Shown: in pieces, positions 43,224 through 55,000 of the stretch
Position numbering within the stretch: the stretch's first letter is position 1
Layout: each line of letters begins with the position of its first letter
Origin: Aequorivita vitellina
GTDB lineage: Bacteria > Bacteroidota > Bacteroidia > Flavobacteriales > Flavobacteriaceae
DNA: 64,000 bases
NCBI RefSeq assembly: GCF_022008365.1
Contig: NZ_JAIRBA010000002.1
Coordinates: 124,001 to 188,000, forward strand
Reading direction: 5' to 3'
Made by a program: the position numbers and the translations under genes
Notes under the pieces: generated by a model
Database searches by the model: none
What the model saw: only the letters and a program-made list of their open reading frames with translations
Told to the model about the DNA's origin: nothing

Positions 43224-44456
43224 ATGGAAAACTTAGCACTAATCGATTCTTTTTCGGAATTTAAAGACGACAAACAAATAGACAGAGTAACGCTTATGGC
43301 GATACTTGAAGACGTTTTCAGAAATGCGCTAAAGAAAAAATACGGTAGCGATGATAACTTTGATATTATTGTAAACCCAGACAAAGGCGACCTTGAAATA
43401 TGGAGAAACCGTATTGTGGTAGCCAATGGTGAAGTGGAAGATCCCAATGAGGAAATTTCGCTTAACGAAGCGCGTAAAATTGAACCCGATTTTGAAATTG
43501 GCGAAGATGTTTCTGAAGAAGTAAAATTAATAGATCTTGGCCGCCGTTCTATTTTGGCATTGCGCCAAAACCTTATTTCAAAAATTCACGAGCACGATAA
43601 TACCATAATATACAAGCAGTTTAAAGACCTTGAAGGCGAAATTTATACCGCCGAGGTACATCACATTCGTCACCGCGCCGTTATCTTGTTAGATGATGAT
43701 GGCAACGAAATTATTCTTCCAAAGGAAAAACAAATTCCTTCAGATTTTTTCAGAAAAGGAGACAACGTACGTGGTATAATTGAAAGTGTTGATTTAAAAG
43801 GTAACAAACCTACGATCATCATGAGCCGTGCCGCAAATATTTTCCTCGAAAAATTATTCGAACAGGAAATCCCAGAAGTTTTTGACGGTTTAATTACAGT
43901 TAAAAAAGTAGTGCGTATTCCGGGCGAAAAAGCAAAAGTTGCCGTAGATTCATACGACGACCGTATTGATCCTGTCGGGGCCTGCGTAGGTATGAAAGGT
44001 TCTAGAATTCACGGTATTGTGCGCGAATTGGGCAATGAAAACATAGACGTAATTAATTACACCAGCAACCTTACCTTGTATATTACAAGAGCACTGAGTC
44101 CCGCAAAAGTAACTTCGGTTAAAATTGACGATGAGAAAAAACGTGCAGAGGTTATTCTTCGCCCAGAAGAAGTGAGTAAAGCTATTGGTCGTGGAGGCCA
44201 CAACATTCGCTTAGCTGGTCAACTAACTGGTTACGAAATAGATGTGCTTCGCGAAGGGGCAGAAGAGGATGTAGAATTATCTGAATTCTCTGACGAAATT
44301 GAAGGTTGGATTATTGAAGAATTCAGCAAAATTGGGCTGGATACAGCGAAAAGCGTATTGGAACACGACATCAACGATTTGGTAAAACGTACCGATCTTG
44401 AAGAAGAAACAATCCGCGATGTTATAAATATATTAAAAGAAGAATTTGAAGAGTAG
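43224..44456 (+). CDS. nusA: Transcription termination/antitermination factor NusA
   Basis: RNA-polymerase-associated factor that modulates pausing, termination and antitermination. 410 aa. The N-terminal RNAP-binding domain (1 to about 130) is followed by an S1 domain (about 135-200, FKDLEGEIYTAEVHHIRH) and two KH domains (about 220-345, GACVGMKGSRIHGIVRELG, AIGRGGHNIRLAGQLTGYEI). The C terminus is short and lacks the two acidic repeats of E. coli NusA. It sits 60 bp before infB. Its own operon leader contains an intrinsic terminator, so autoregulation is plausible. Confidence 0.97.
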   Translation: MENLALIDSFSEFKDDKQIDRVTLMAILEDVFRNALKKKYGSDDNFDIIVNPDKGDLEIWRNRIVVANGEVEDPNEEISLNEARKIEPDFEIGEDVSEEVKLIDLGRRSILALRQNLISKIHEHDNTIIYKQFKDLEGEIYTAEVHHIRHRAVILLDDDGNEIILPKEKQIPSDFFRKGDNVRGIIESVDLKGNKPTIIMSRAANIFLEKLFEQEIPEVFDGLITVKKVVRIPGEKAKVAVDSYDDRIDPVGACVGMKGSRIHGIVRELGNENIDVINYTSNLTLYITRALSPAKVTSVKIDDEKKRAEVILRPEEVSKAIGRGGHNIRLAGQLTGYEIDVLREGAEEDVELSEFSDEIEGWIIEEFSKIGLDTAKSVLEHDINDLVKRTDLEEETIRDVINILKEEFEE

Positions 44457-44516
44457 TTGAAACTTTGACTACTTTTATACAAATTTTTTAAAAAGACAAA
44501 ATTAGGAAAAGCATTT

Positions 44517-47366
44517 ATGGCTGAAGTAAAAACAAAAAGACTGAGTCAGGTATTACGTGAATTCAACATCTCGTTGGATCGTGCCGTGGATTTTTTAAGC
44601 TCCAAGGGGTTCGATGTAGACGCAAGTCCCAATACCAAAATAACAGGTGATGAATACGAAGTCCTTTTTGAAGAATTTGAAACCGACAAAAGTAAAAAAG
44701 TAGCTTCTAAAGAAGTAGGGGAAGAAAAACGCAAAGAGAAAGAAGAACTTCGACTGGAACGCGAACGCGAACTTGAAGAAAAGCAGAAGAAGGAAGAGGC
44801 TTCCCGCGTTATTAGAGCTGGAGCAAAACTAGACGGCCCCAAGCAAGTAGGAAAAATTGATCTTGCTACTGGAAAAGCCAAACCAGCTAGTCCGGCAAGC
44901 GAAAAAGAAGAGCCCAAAGCTGAACAGAAGCCCGATGCTCTAGAAACGGAAAAACAAGCGCAAGGAAAAGTTGAAAAGACAGAAGAAGTAACTCCCCCAA
45001 CAAAGGAAGAAAAGACGAAGGAAGCGAAAACCGTTGTAGAAGAAAAGCCAAAAGAAGAGCAGGCTAAAACGGAAGAAGTTAAGGCAGATCAACCCAGAGA
45101 AACAAAGCCTAAAGCGGCAGATACCGCACAAACTACAAAAGAAGAAAAGTCAAAAGAAGCTCCCGCTTCAAAGGCCGAGGAGCCTAAAACAGAAGAAAAA
45201 ACAGAAACCACAAAGGAATCTGATACCGTTACTACGCAATATCGTAAACTTGATGGTCCTAACTTTACGGGTCAGAAAATAGATCTTACCCAGTTTAAAA
45301 AACCAGAGAAGAAAAAGGAGACCAAAACAGACGATAAGAAAAACGTAAAAGGCAAAAGACGCCGCATAAGTAAAGAAACTCCAAAATCTGGAGGCAACAA
45401 CTACAGAGATAACCGCGGGTCTGGCAATAGAAAGGGACGCAGTAGTACACCTAAAGAAGAGCCAAGCGAAGAAGAAGTACAAAAACAAGTACGTGAAACC
45501 TTGGAAAAACTTCAAGGGAAATCTTCCAAAGGAAAAGGAGCAAAATACCGTCGCGAAAAACGAGATACCCATCGTCAAAAAACAGATGAACTTGCACAGC
45601 AAGAAGCAGATAACAAACTTATTAAAGTTACCGAATTTGTTACCGCTAGCGAAATGGCAACGATGATGGACGTGCCTGTCACCAAAATTATCTCCGCTTG
45701 TATGAGTTTGGGAATGATGGTAACAATGAACCAACGTCTCGATGCTGAAACCCTGAGTATTGTTGCAGATGAATTTGGCTACGAGTTAGAGTTCGTTACC
45801 GCCGACCTTGAAGAATCCATAGATCGGGATATAGATGCTCCTGAAGACCTTCAAGATCGCGCACCTATTGTTACAGTAATGGGTCACGTAGATCACGGTA
45901 AAACATCATTATTAGATTACGTTCGTAAAGAAAATGTTATTGCAGGCGAATCTGGTGGAATTACCCAACATATTGGTGCCTATGGTGTTGAGTTAGAGGG
46001 TGGTCAAAAAATAGCCTTTTTAGATACCCCTGGTCACGAAGCCTTTACTGCTATGCGTGCTCGTGGAGCCCAAGTTACAGATGTTGCCATAATTGTTGTG
46101 GCAGCAGATGATGCTATTATGCCACAAACAAAAGAGGCAATCAGCCATGCACAAGCTGCAGGTGTACCAATAGTGTTTGCTATCAATAAAATTGATAAAC
46201 CTACCTCAAACCCCGAGAAAATAAAAGAAGGGCTTGCTCAAATGAACTTATTAGTTGAAGATTGGGGTGGAAAAATTCAGTCGCAGGACATCTCGGCAAA
46301 AACAGGTCAAGGTGTAAAAGAGTTGCTTGAAAAAGTATTACTCGAAGCCGAATTACTGGAATTAAAAGCTAACCCACACCGCCAAGCAAATGGTACTGTT
46401 GTAGAAGCCTTTTTGGACAAGGGTAGAGGCTATGTATCTACCGTATTGGTACAAGGCGGAACACTTAAGGTTGGAGATTATGTGCTTGCTGGACAACACA
46501 GCGGAAAAGTGAAAGCAATGCAGGATGAACGCGGTAAAAATGTGAAAGAAGCCGGTCCATCAACTCCTGTGTCTGTGCTGGGTCTAGACGGTGCGCCACA
46601 AGCCGGCGATAAATTTAATGTATTTGAAGACGAACGCGAGGCCAAAGCCATTGCTACTAAACGTACGCAACTTCAACGCGAGCAGTCTGTTAGAACACAG
46701 CGACATATTACATTAGATGAAATAGGTAGACGAATTGCCCTTGGTGATTTCAAAGAATTAAACATTATTCTTAAAGGTGATGTGGATGGTTCTGTTGAAG
46801 CATTGACAGATTCATTCCAGAAATTATCTACTGAAGAAATTCAAGTAAATATAATTCATAAAGCAGTGGGCCCAATCACCGAAAGTGATGTGCTCTTGGC
46901 TTCGGCTTCAGATGCAATTATTATTGGTTTCAACGTTCGCCCAATGGGTAACGCCCGCCAAATTGCAGACAAAGAAGAAATTGATATCCGTACGTACTCC
47001 ATTATTTACGATGCTATAAACGATCTTAAAGACGCAATGGAAGGTATGCTTTCTCCAGAAATGAAAGAAGAAATTACCGGTACAGCAGAAATTCGTGAAA
47101 CTTTCAAAATATCGAAAGTCGGTACAATTGCAGGATGTATGGTGCTAACAGGAAAAATCTTTAGAAATTCAGGTATCCGTCTTATTCGAGAAGGGGTTGT
47201 TGTTTACACAGGTGAACTTGCTTCTTTAAAACGATTTAAAGATGACGTAAAAGAAGTATCTAAAGGCTACGATTGTGGTATCCAGATTAAAAACTACAAT
47301 GATATTTACGAAAACGATATTATTGAAGCCTTCCAAGAAGTTGCAGTGAAGAAGAAATTGAAATAG
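44517..47366 (+). CDS. infB: Translation initiation factor IF-2
   Basis: GTPase that delivers initiator tRNA to the 30S subunit. 949 aa. The N-terminal domain ([20 protein letters not shown]) is followed by a long low-complexity Lys/Glu/Thr/Pro region (about 60-350) and a Gly/Arg-rich patch. G domain: [16 protein letters not shown] (near 455), [23 protein letters not shown]. Domains II-IV follow to the end. The core is well conserved and the linker is variable in the family. Ends at a strong terminator. Confidence 0.97.
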   Translation: MAEVKTKRLSQVLREFNISLDRAVDFLSSKGFDVDASPNTKITGDEYEVLFEEFETDKSKKVASKEVGEEKRKEKEELRLERERELEEKQKKEEASRVIRAGAKLDGPKQVGKIDLATGKAKPASPASEKEEPKAEQKPDALETEKQAQGKVEKTEEVTPPTKEEKTKEAKTVVEEKPKEEQAKTEEVKADQPRETKPKAADTAQTTKEEKSKEAPASKAEEPKTEEKTETTKESDTVTTQYRKLDGPNFTGQKIDLTQFKKPEKKKETKTDDKKNVKGKRRRISKETPKSGGNNYRDNRGSGNRKGRSSTPKEEPSEEEVQKQVRETLEKLQGKSSKGKGAKYRREKRDTHRQKTDELAQQEADNKLIKVTEFVTASEMATMMDVPVTKIISACMSLGMMVTMNQRLDAETLSIVADEFGYELEFVTADLEESIDRDIDAPEDLQDRAPIVTVMGHVDHGKTSLLDYVRKENVIAGESGGITQHIGAYGVELEGGQKIAFLDTPGHEAFTAMRARGAQVTDVAIIVVAADDAIMPQTKEAISHAQAAGVPIVFAINKIDKPTSNPEKIKEGLAQMNLLVEDWGGKIQSQDISAKTGQGVKELLEKVLLEAELLELKANPHRQANGTVVEAFLDKGRGYVSTVLVQGGTLKVGDYVLAGQHSGKVKAMQDERGKNVKEAGPSTPVSVLGLDGAPQAGDKFNVFEDEREAKAIATKRTQLQREQSVRTQRHITLDEIGRRIALGDFKELNIILKGDVDGSVEALTDSFQKLSTEEIQVNIIHKAVGPITESDVLLASASDAIIIGFNVRPMGNARQIADKEEIDIRTYSIIYDAINDLKDAMEGMLSPEMKEEITGTAEIRETFKISKVGTIAGCMVLTGKIFRNSGIRLIREGVVVYTGELASLKRFKDDVKEVSKGYDCGIQIKNYNDIYENDIIEAFQEVAVKKKLK

Positions 47367-47389
47367 TTTTCCTTCCTAATTAACAACTG

Positions 47390-47425
47390 AAACGACCCGA
47401 AAATGAATTTTTTCGGGTCGTTTTT
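47390..47425 (+). terminator. Terminator of rimP-nusA-infB
   Basis: 14-bp perfect inverted repeat AAACGACCCGAAAA (47390-47403) / TTTTCGGGTCGTTT (47410-47423), T-run after, 24 bp past the infB stop. Confidence 0.9.
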
Positions 47426-47504
47426 ATTGGCAGCAATCCCATTTATTTTTTCATTTTTTGTAACAATGAATATTTTTTAAAGTCTATTAAGAAAACCAAA
47501 CCCA

Positions 47505-49970
47505 ATGAGTTTTTCATTAAAAAGGATTTTCTTTGCAGCTTGTCTTCTGTTTAGTTTTGCCATGATTTCGCAGACAGCAGATAGTATTCCGAGAAAAAAA
47601 ATAACTATTCCGCGTATAAGTGAAGCTCCTAAAATAGATGGAATTTTAGATGATGCAGCTTGGCAAAATGCACCAGTCGCAACCAACTTTGTTGAACGTC
47701 TGCCAAACAATGGCAGACCCATCCCCGATAGCTTAAAAACCGACGTTAAAATTGTCTATAACGATTTAGGCATCTACTTTGGCGCCACAATGAAAGATCC
47801 GGAACCCAATAAAATTTTAAAAGAACTCACTGAACGGGATAATATTGGCAACGACGATTTTTTCTTTATCCTTTTAAACGGTTATAACGACAGACAGCAA
47901 AGTTTGCAATTTATAGTTACCGCAGCGGGCGTGCAATACGACGCCAAAATGACCAACGACAACGAAGACAATTCTTGGAATGGAATCTGGTACAGTGCCG
48001 TTCAAATTACAAATGAAGGTTGGGTGGCTGAAATTTTTATTCCATATTCCGAAGTGCGTTTTCCGAATAAAAACATACAGGAATGGGGTTTAAATATGGA
48101 GCGGGAATTTAGAAGAAGTAGAACCCGTTACAGCTGGAGCCATATAGATAATACCAAAGGCTCCTTTTCCATTTACGATGGCGAAATACACGGCATTAAA
48201 AACATTCAAGCACCGCTGCGGCTTTCTTTTCAGCCCTATGTTTCGGCATATGTTAATAATTTTGATGGTGATACCCAAACTACTTTCAACGGTGGAATGG
48301 ACCTGAAATACGGAATAAACGATGCCTTTACATTAGATATGATTTTGATCCCCGATTTCGGACAGTCAAAATTTGATAATGAAGTTTTAAACCTTTCAGC
48401 TTTTGAAACGCAATACGAAGAAAATCGAGGTTTCTTTACGGAAGGAACGGAACTTTTTACCAAAGGAAATCTTTTTTATTCGCGAAGAGTGGGGGGCAAT
48501 CCTTCGGTTTATCCAAATATTTCAGAAAACGAAGCAGTTGTAAATTATCCAGCATCGGTAGATTTAATCAATGCATTTAAAATTTCCGGAAGAACCGATG
48601 GCAACTTGGGCTTGGGTATTTTTAATGCCGTTACCGAAAAAACGTATGCCAACATTAAAAACAATAACACAGGTGAAGCTAGGCAAGAAGTAGTGGAACC
48701 TTTGGCAAACTATAATATTTTGGTTTTAGATCAGCGTTTTGGCGATAATTCTTCGGTGTCGTTTGTAAATACAAATGTAATTCGCGAAGGCGATTTTCGC
48801 GACGCTAACGCTTCTGGATTGTATTTAGATTTAACCAATAAAAACAATACCTATAATTATTTTGCCAACGTTGAAGGAAGTTGGGTAAAAGAAAATGCGA
48901 CCAAATTTGGAATGGAAGGCGGCGCCGGATTTTCAAAAATAAGTGGTAGAAATCGTATTTCGGGTGAGGTAAATTTTAGAACAGCCGCTTATGATATTAA
49001 CGATATGGGGTATTCTAGCGAAACCAATTTTATTCGGTATAGTGCATATTACGGCTATCGATACCTTCAGCCCAAAGGCAATTTGAACAATTTATTTTTA
49101 AATTTTAATTTAAATTATATACGAAGGCTGGAAACAGATCTTTATAGCAATTTTCTTTTTAACTTCAACTCTAGTTTTACTACCAAAAAGTTTTTGGGCT
49201 TTGGCGGAGGTTTTGAAATGACCCCATTTGGAACAAACGATATCTATGAGCCTAGGGTTAAAGAACGCTATGTAAAGGTGCCGGAATATTACGATATTTG
49301 GGCTTGGTTTTCTACAGATTATAGAAAGAAATTGGCGCTAGATATAAAAGCAGACTGGTATAAATATAACGAAAGAGGTCGCGACCGATTGATTCTTGAA
49401 TTTGGACCTAAATATCGCGTATCAGATAAATTAAAAATGTTTTTCAACACCGATGTAACTTTTTCTACTAATGAAGAAGGCTTTGTTAGCGTAGTAAACG
49501 AAACTATTATTTTTGGGAAACGCGACAGAAATACCGTTGTAAATACATTGGAATCGCAGTATATTTTTAACAATAAAATGGCTTTAAATTTATCGTTTCG
49601 CCATTATTACTCCCAAGTGGATTACAGTCAGTTTTTTACCTTACAAAATTCTGGTGAATTGGTTGAAAATACAACTTATACTGAAAATCGCAATGCAACT
49701 TACAACAGTTGGAATGTAGATTTACGATTTTCGTGGTGGTTTGCCCCCGGTAGCCAATTGACGCTTTTATACCGAAATGCGATAGAAAGTTATATTGACA
49801 AATCGGGGGTAAGTTTTTCAAACAACTTCAATAACCTCTACAATGAGCCACAATTAAATAGTATTTCGTTGCGTGTAAGTTATTATTTAGATTACAACAG
49901 TGTAAAAAATTGGGTGGGTAATTCGTCAAAAACGAAACCATTGGGATTTATTGATACAAAAGTAAATTGA
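47505..49970 (+). CDS. DUF5916 protein with CBM9-like N-terminal domain
   Basis: 821 aa. Signal peptide about 1-22 (SLKRIFFAACLLFSFAMISQ). Residues about 30-240 are a carbohydrate-binding-module-9-like domain (APKIDGILDDAAWQNAPVA, DDFFFILLNGYNDRQQSLQF, WVAEIFIPYSEVRFP). The remainder is a DUF5916 region predicted as an outer-membrane beta-barrel, with FETQYEENRGFFTEGTELF and repeated aromatic strands to the C terminus. Common in Bacteroidota; function unknown, possibly binding or uptake at the outer membrane. Single gene after the infB terminator, convergent with the SPOR gene. Confidence 0.8.
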   Translation: MSFSLKRIFFAACLLFSFAMISQTADSIPRKKITIPRISEAPKIDGILDDAAWQNAPVATNFVERLPNNGRPIPDSLKTDVKIVYNDLGIYFGATMKDPEPNKILKELTERDNIGNDDFFFILLNGYNDRQQSLQFIVTAAGVQYDAKMTNDNEDNSWNGIWYSAVQITNEGWVAEIFIPYSEVRFPNKNIQEWGLNMEREFRRSRTRYSWSHIDNTKGSFSIYDGEIHGIKNIQAPLRLSFQPYVSAYVNNFDGDTQTTFNGGMDLKYGINDAFTLDMILIPDFGQSKFDNEVLNLSAFETQYEENRGFFTEGTELFTKGNLFYSRRVGGNPSVYPNISENEAVVNYPASVDLINAFKISGRTDGNLGLGIFNAVTEKTYANIKNNNTGEARQEVVEPLANYNILVLDQRFGDNSSVSFVNTNVIREGDFRDANASGLYLDLTNKNNTYNYFANVEGSWVKENATKFGMEGGAGFSKISGRNRISGEVNFRTAAYDINDMGYSSETNFIRYSAYYGYRYLQPKGNLNNLFLNFNLNYIRRLETDLYSNFLFNFNSSFTTKKFLGFGGGFEMTPFGTNDIYEPRVKERYVKVPEYYDIWAWFSTDYRKKLALDIKADWYKYNERGRDRLILEFGPKYRVSDKLKMFFNTDVTFSTNEEGFVSVVNETIIFGKRDRNTVVNTLESQYIFNNKMALNLSFRHYYSQVDYSQFFTLQNSGELVENTTYTENRNATYNSWNVDLRFSWWFAPGSQLTLLYRNAIESYIDKSGVSFSNNFNNLYNEPQLNSISLRVSYYLDYNSVKNWVGNSSKTKPLGFIDTKVN

Positions 49971-50010
49971 TTTTCGTTTTTAAACAGTAATAACTAAATA
50001 TACCTAGTTA

Positions 50011-50406
50011 TTATTTGCGTCGTTCGGGTTTCAAAATAAAGGCAGACGAAAAGTTTTTTTGAATCTCAATGAGTGCTCTTTCAGCTTCTATTCGCGAAGT
50101 AAAATTGCCGGCCCAAACTTTAAAATTTGGTGTTTCATACCCTATTGATGCTGGCCAATTGCTATAATTGCTTCGGTATTTGTGTAAAACTTGGTTGGCC
50201 TTATCCAGCTCGCCATAATACAATTGGATGGTGTAACCGTCAGCGAGTTTATTTTCTTTTTCTAAATTTTTCTTCAGTTCCAGCAATTGGGTTATTTTCG
50301 AATCTGTATTTACAGTTAACGTCGCGTTTTGTGCCATTGCGTTTTCTGAAAAAGTGACAATTAAAATGCTGGTAATTAAAATTTTGAAATAGGACTGTGG
50401 AATCAT
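50011..50406 (-). CDS. SPOR-domain protein
   Basis: 131 aa. Signal peptide about 1-25 (ILITSILIVTFSENAMAQ). The C-terminal SPOR repeat (about 55-128: GYTIQLYYGELDKANQVLHK ... FKVWAGNFTSRIEAERALIE) binds denuded peptidoglycan in known members. Here it is a small periplasmic protein that may mark division-site or envelope sites. A TACCTTTG -7 box (50425-50432) lies 19 bp upstream. It converges with the DUF5916 gene and diverges from the ACIII operon. Confidence 0.82.
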   Translation of the reverse strand: MIPQSYFKILITSILIVTFSENAMAQNATLTVNTDSKITQLLELKKNLEKENKLADGYTIQLYYGELDKANQVLHKYRSNYSNWPASIGYETPNFKVWAGNFTSRIEAERALIEIQKNFSSAFILKPERRK

Positions 50407-50424
50407 AAGCTTATGTCTTTACGG

Positions 50425-50432
50425 CAAAGGTA
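50425..50432 (-). promoter_or_regulatory. Putative -7 element for the SPOR gene
   Basis: On the minus strand TACCTTTG, a full TAnnTTTG match, 19 bp before the ATG at 50406. No clear -33 box. Confidence 0.4.
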
Positions 50433-50530
50433 AAACTTAATAACATTGCAGACACCCAATTTATTATTTAGAACAGATATAAATTAATAGTTAACACTTT
50501 GTTTGCATTTTCAAAATCGACTTTATAATG

Positions 50531-50538
50531 TACTTTTG
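50531..50538 (+). promoter_or_regulatory. Putative -7 element for the ACIII operon
   Basis: TACTTTTG matches TAnnTTTG. A TTTG at 50502-50505 lies 25 bp upstream, longer than the 19 bp seen at tRNA-Gln. It would give a leader of about 180 nt before actA. Confidence 0.45.
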
Positions 50539-50723
50539 TGCCTTTGTTTGTGGTGCAGGATGCGTATTAAGTTTCTAGGGAATCGTAATTAATTCTGTTC
50601 CAAAACGATCGATAAAAAATTAATCATTAGTAATGAAATGAGCACTTCAAAGAGTTTCGAACTTATCTCGAAATACTTTATATGCACATTCCAGTGACCA
50701 ATAAAAAACTATATAATCAACAG

Positions 50724-52034
50724 ATGAAAAAGGTGAATTTTATACATCTACGCTCAAAATTGCCACTTCTTTTGTTAGTGTTTTTACTAACTTTTTCAAC
50801 TACTATATATTCTCAAGACGCAGCAGCAGACAACGCTGCCGCGGGAGGCGATGTGGCTGCAGGAGAGGCGTTGTTTAAGGCCAATTGTGCTGCCTGTCAT
50901 AAATTAGACAAGAAAGCGGTTGGGCCCGCATTAAGAGGAGTTGGCGATAAATTTGACCGTGATTGGTTGCATAAATGGATTAGAAACAGCCAAGCGTTAA
51001 TCGCTTCGGGAGATGCGCAAGCTATTAAACTGTTTGAAGAAAATAATAAGGCTATAATGACTGCCTTTCCAGCGCTATCAGACGCTGATATAGATGATAT
51101 TTTAGCATATGTTGATCAGCCAAAAGCTGAGCCTGCACCCGCAGCTGCAGGTGCCGCTCCTGCCGATGGTACAGCAGCCTCTGGTGGTGGATCTGTTTCA
51201 AACACACTCGTTATTGGTGCGCTGGCGCTTATCTTTTTGTTGTTGGTTATTATGCTTTACTTGGTAACCAATACCCTTAAACGTATTGCAGAGGCAAACG
51301 GTGTTGTGTACGAAGAAAAGGAAAAGGGCACTCCAATTTGGAAAGCATTTGTGCAAAATCAATTCTTGGTTTTGGTGTTTACGGTGTTCTTATTGCTTGC
51401 CGCAGCTTATTTCGGTTTTGGTTATATGATGCAAGTGGGGGTAGATCAAGGTTACGCCCCTGTGCAGCCAATTCATTACTCGCATAAAATTCACGCTGGC
51501 GACAATCAGATAGATTGTAATTTCTGTCATAGTTCCGCTAGAAAAAGTAAACACTCTGGAATTCCTTCATTGAATGTTTGTATGAATTGTCATAAAAATA
51601 TTTCAGAAGTTGCTCCTGAAACAGCTACAGAGGAATATTCAAAAGAATTCTATGATGGCGAAATTCAGAAACTTTACAAGGCAGTTGGCTGGGATGCAGA
51701 AAACCAAGAGTACACCGGCAAAACAGAACCTGTAAAATGGGTTCGAATCCACAACCTTCCAGATTTTGTGTATTTTAATCACTCACAACACGTTACTGTT
51801 GCGGGTATTGCTTGTCAAACCTGCCATGGAGAAATTCAGGAAATGGAGGTGGTAGAGCAATTTGCGCCGCTCACAATGGGATGGTGTATTAATTGTCACC
51901 GCGAGACTAACGTTAATTTGGCTACTAATGAATACTATGCCAAAATACACGAAGAACTTTCCAAAAAGTATGGAGTTGAGAAGTTAACAATCGCCGAAAT
52001 GGGTGGTTTGGAATGTGGAAAATGTCACTATTAA
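50724..52034 (+). CDS. actA: ACIII subunit ActA, six-haem cytochrome c
   Basis: Electron-transfer subunit of Alternative Complex III. 436 aa from the ATG at 50724, which gives a normal signal peptide (MKKVNFIHLRSKLPLLLLVF); an ATG 14 codons earlier is also open. Six CxxCH motifs: CAACH at 55, CNFCH at 265, CMNCH at 286, CQTCH at 364, CINCH at 388 and CGKCH at 431. The first belongs to a separate N-terminal mono-haem cytochrome domain (about 35-125), followed by an Ala/Pro linker and TM helices near 160-180 and 210-235. The other five form the classical ActA part. First gene of actABCDEF, 30 bp before actB. Confidence 0.92.
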   Translation: MKKVNFIHLRSKLPLLLLVFLLTFSTTIYSQDAAADNAAAGGDVAAGEALFKANCAACHKLDKKAVGPALRGVGDKFDRDWLHKWIRNSQALIASGDAQAIKLFEENNKAIMTAFPALSDADIDDILAYVDQPKAEPAPAAAGAAPADGTAASGGGSVSNTLVIGALALIFLLLVIMLYLVTNTLKRIAEANGVVYEEKEKGTPIWKAFVQNQFLVLVFTVFLLLAAAYFGFGYMMQVGVDQGYAPVQPIHYSHKIHAGDNQIDCNFCHSSARKSKHSGIPSLNVCMNCHKNISEVAPETATEEYSKEFYDGEIQKLYKAVGWDAENQEYTGKTEPVKWVRIHNLPDFVYFNHSQHVTVAGIACQTCHGEIQEMEVVEQFAPLTMGWCINCHRETNVNLATNEYYAKIHEELSKKYGVEKLTIAEMGGLECGKCHY

Positions 52035-52064
52035 TAAAATTAAAGGATAATTACAGATAGCAAT

Positions 52065-55000
52065 ATGGCATCAAACAAGAAATACTGGAGAAGTGTTGAA
52101 GAGCTGAACGAAGACAGCGCAATTGTCAAGGCGCTGCAGGACAATGAGTTTGTAACTGAAATTCCTACAGACGAGTTTCTTGGCAATAAAGGAGCGTTAG
52201 AATCTTCATCAACCACGCGTCGTGATTTCTTAAAATATGTGGGCTTTTCTACAGCAGCTGCTACTTTAGCGGCTTGCGAAGGTCCCGTAGTTAAGTCAAT
52301 TCCCTATGTTGTTCAACCTCACGATGTCGTGCCTGGGGTAGCAAATTATTATGCTTCAACTATGGCCGATGGTTTCGATTTTGCCAATGTTTTGGTGAAA
52401 ACGCGCGAAGGACGCCCAATTAAAATTGAAAGAAACGACCTATCGGAAAACGGAGGGAGCGCTAATGCACGTGTGCATGCGTCAATTCTTGGGCTTTACG
52501 ATAAAAATAGATTAACCGGCCCTTTATTAAATGGTGCTGGTGTTACTTGGCCAGAGTTTGATACAGCTATGGCTCAAAAAATGAATGAGATGTCTGGGAA
52601 AGACATTGTTTTGCTTACGCAAACTTTCGCAAGCCCATCTACGTCAAAATTAATTGCTGAATTTACTTCAAAATACCCGAACATAAAACACGTTGTTTAT
52701 GATACGGTTTCGTGCTCAGGCGCTTTAGATGCTTTTCAGAATAAATACGGAAGCCGTGCCTTACCAGATTACGATTTTTCGAAGGCTGAAGTAATTGTTT
52801 CGGTAGGCGCCGATTTCTTAGGCGATTGGCAAGGTGGTAGTTACAGCAGAAGTTATGCTAAAGGACGCGTGCCTAAAAACGGTAAAATGTCTCGTCATAT
52901 TCAGTTTGAGGCAAACCTGACCTTAACTGGTGGTAAAGCCGATAAACGTGTTCCTGCTACACCTACGCAACAAGTACAAATATTAAAGGCACTAACAGGA
53001 GGAAGTACTTCAGGTTTGCCAGAAAATATAGCTGATGCTGTAAATAAGGCTAAGGCGCAGCTTCAAAAAGCTGGAAATAAAGCACTATTGGTTACAAATT
53101 TACCAGATGTTGCTTCACAAACCATGGCTTTAAACTTTAATGCCGGTAGTGAGGCGATGGATGTTAACAAACCCTTGCTAACTAGACAAGGAAGCAATAG
53201 TGAAGTAATGAACGTTGTAAACGGTGTTATCTCGGGCAACATTAAAGGTTTAATTACCGTTGGTGTTGATCCTGTATATTCTTTGCCTAATGCTACTGAA
53301 TTTGCTGAAGCATATCAAAAATTGGAGATGAGCCTTGCATTTGCTATTAAGCAAGATGCTACGGCGTCATTGGCGAAAATGGTTGCTGCTACACCACACT
53401 ATTTAGAATCGTGGGGCGATGCACAATTAAAAAAAGGTACATACAGTCTTACCCAACCTACTATCCGACCATTGTTTAATACACGTCAATTTCAGGAGTG
53501 TTTATTGCAATGGACAGGAAATTCAAAAAAATATTACGATTACATAAAAGAAACTTGGACTGCTTCAGTTTTAGCTGGTGGTTCTTGGAGTAAAGCACTT
53601 CACGATGGATTTACAACTAGTGATGCCGAAGTGATGATGGAAACTGTTAAGCCCGCTTCTGAAGGAGCTGGACTTATGGAGGAGAGTACTTCTAATGGTG
53701 CGCTTTCATTCTTAACACAAGAGGGTGGATACGATCTTACTTTGTACACTTCTACTGGATTGGGTGATGGGCAACAGGCAAACAACCCATGGTTGCAAGA
53801 GTTTCCGGATCCTATTACGAGAGCATCTTGGGATAACTATTTAACTGTTTCGGCTCCCGATGCTGAAGCATTAGATCTTGTTAATAAACACGTGTCTAAC
53901 GGTGCACTTAACGGAAGTTATGCAAATGTGAAGTTAGGCAATGTAGTTATCGAAAATGTACCAGTAATCATCCAGCCGGGACAGGCAAAAGGTTCTGTAG
54001 GATTGGCTTTAGGTTACGGTAAAACCGCTGCCATTCAAGAAGAAATGCAAACGGGGGTAAATGCCTATGCGCTTTATCAGAATTTTTCAAACATTCAAAA
54101 AGTTTCTATTGAAAAAGCTAGTGGAATGCACGAATTTGCTTGCGTACAGTTACAAAGTACAATGGCTGGTCGAAGCGAAGATATTATAAAAGAAACCACT
54201 CTTGAAATATTCAATACTAAAGATAGATCTGTTTGGAACTCAATTCCTGTAACAGATTACGATCACAGTCCAATTTCTGTACGTGAAGAAAAGGCCGATA
54301 TTTGGAGCCCATTTGATACGAGTATTGGGCATCACTTCAATCTTTCAATTGATTTAAACGCTTGTACTGGATGTGGAGCCTGCGTTATTGCTTGTCACGC
54401 GGAAAACAATGTTCCCGTTGTAGGTAAAGATGAGGTAAGAAAGTTCCGCGATATGCACTGGTTGCGTGTGGATAGATATTATGCTGCTGGCGAAACCTTT
54501 AAAGAAGAAATTGAAACCTTGGAAAACCTTCCTGCTTTTGATTCGTATAAAGTAGTAGAAGTTCCAGCTTACGAGAATCCGCAGGTTGCATTTCAACCTG
54601 TAATGTGCCAACACTGTAATCATGCTCCTTGTGAAACTGTTTGTCCGGTTGCGGCAACTTCTCACGGGCGCCAGGGACAAAACCATATGGCTTATAACCG
54701 TTGTGTGGGTACGCGTTACTGTGCAAATAACTGTCCGTATAAAGTGCGTCGTTTCAACTGGTTCCTTTATAGCGAAAATGATGCATTTGATTATAACATG
54801 AACAATGACCTTGGTAGAATGGTGCTTAACCCAGATGTGGTTGTGCGTTCTAGAGGGGTTATGGAAAAATGTTCGTTGTGCATCCAAATGACTCAAAAAA
54901 CCATTTTAGATGCCAAACGTGAAGGAAGACCTGTTAAAGATGGTGAATTCCAAACTGCTTGTTCAAAAGCTTGCGATACCGGAGCTATGGTATTTGGAGA

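Larger units (their letters stand above)
50407..50723. other. 317-bp divergent spacer upstream of the ACIII operon
   Basis: Holds no gene I can support. It contains the two -7 boxes noted separately (50425-50432 minus, 50531-50538 plus), an AT-rich stretch around 50460-50500, and an open run from 50682 that could lengthen ActA by 14 codons. No operator palindrome or riboswitch was recognised. Confidence 0.6.

Noticed and set aside
45168-45734. 188-codon open frame on the minus strand inside infB
   Set aside because: Antisense to the Lys/Glu-rich linker of IF-2; its Phe/Cys-rich product is the expected shadow of that codon use and resembles no family.
54354-54896. 180-codon open frame on the minus strand inside actB
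   Set aside because: Lies opposite the conserved Fe-S cluster region of ActB; no start signal, promoter or recognisable motif.
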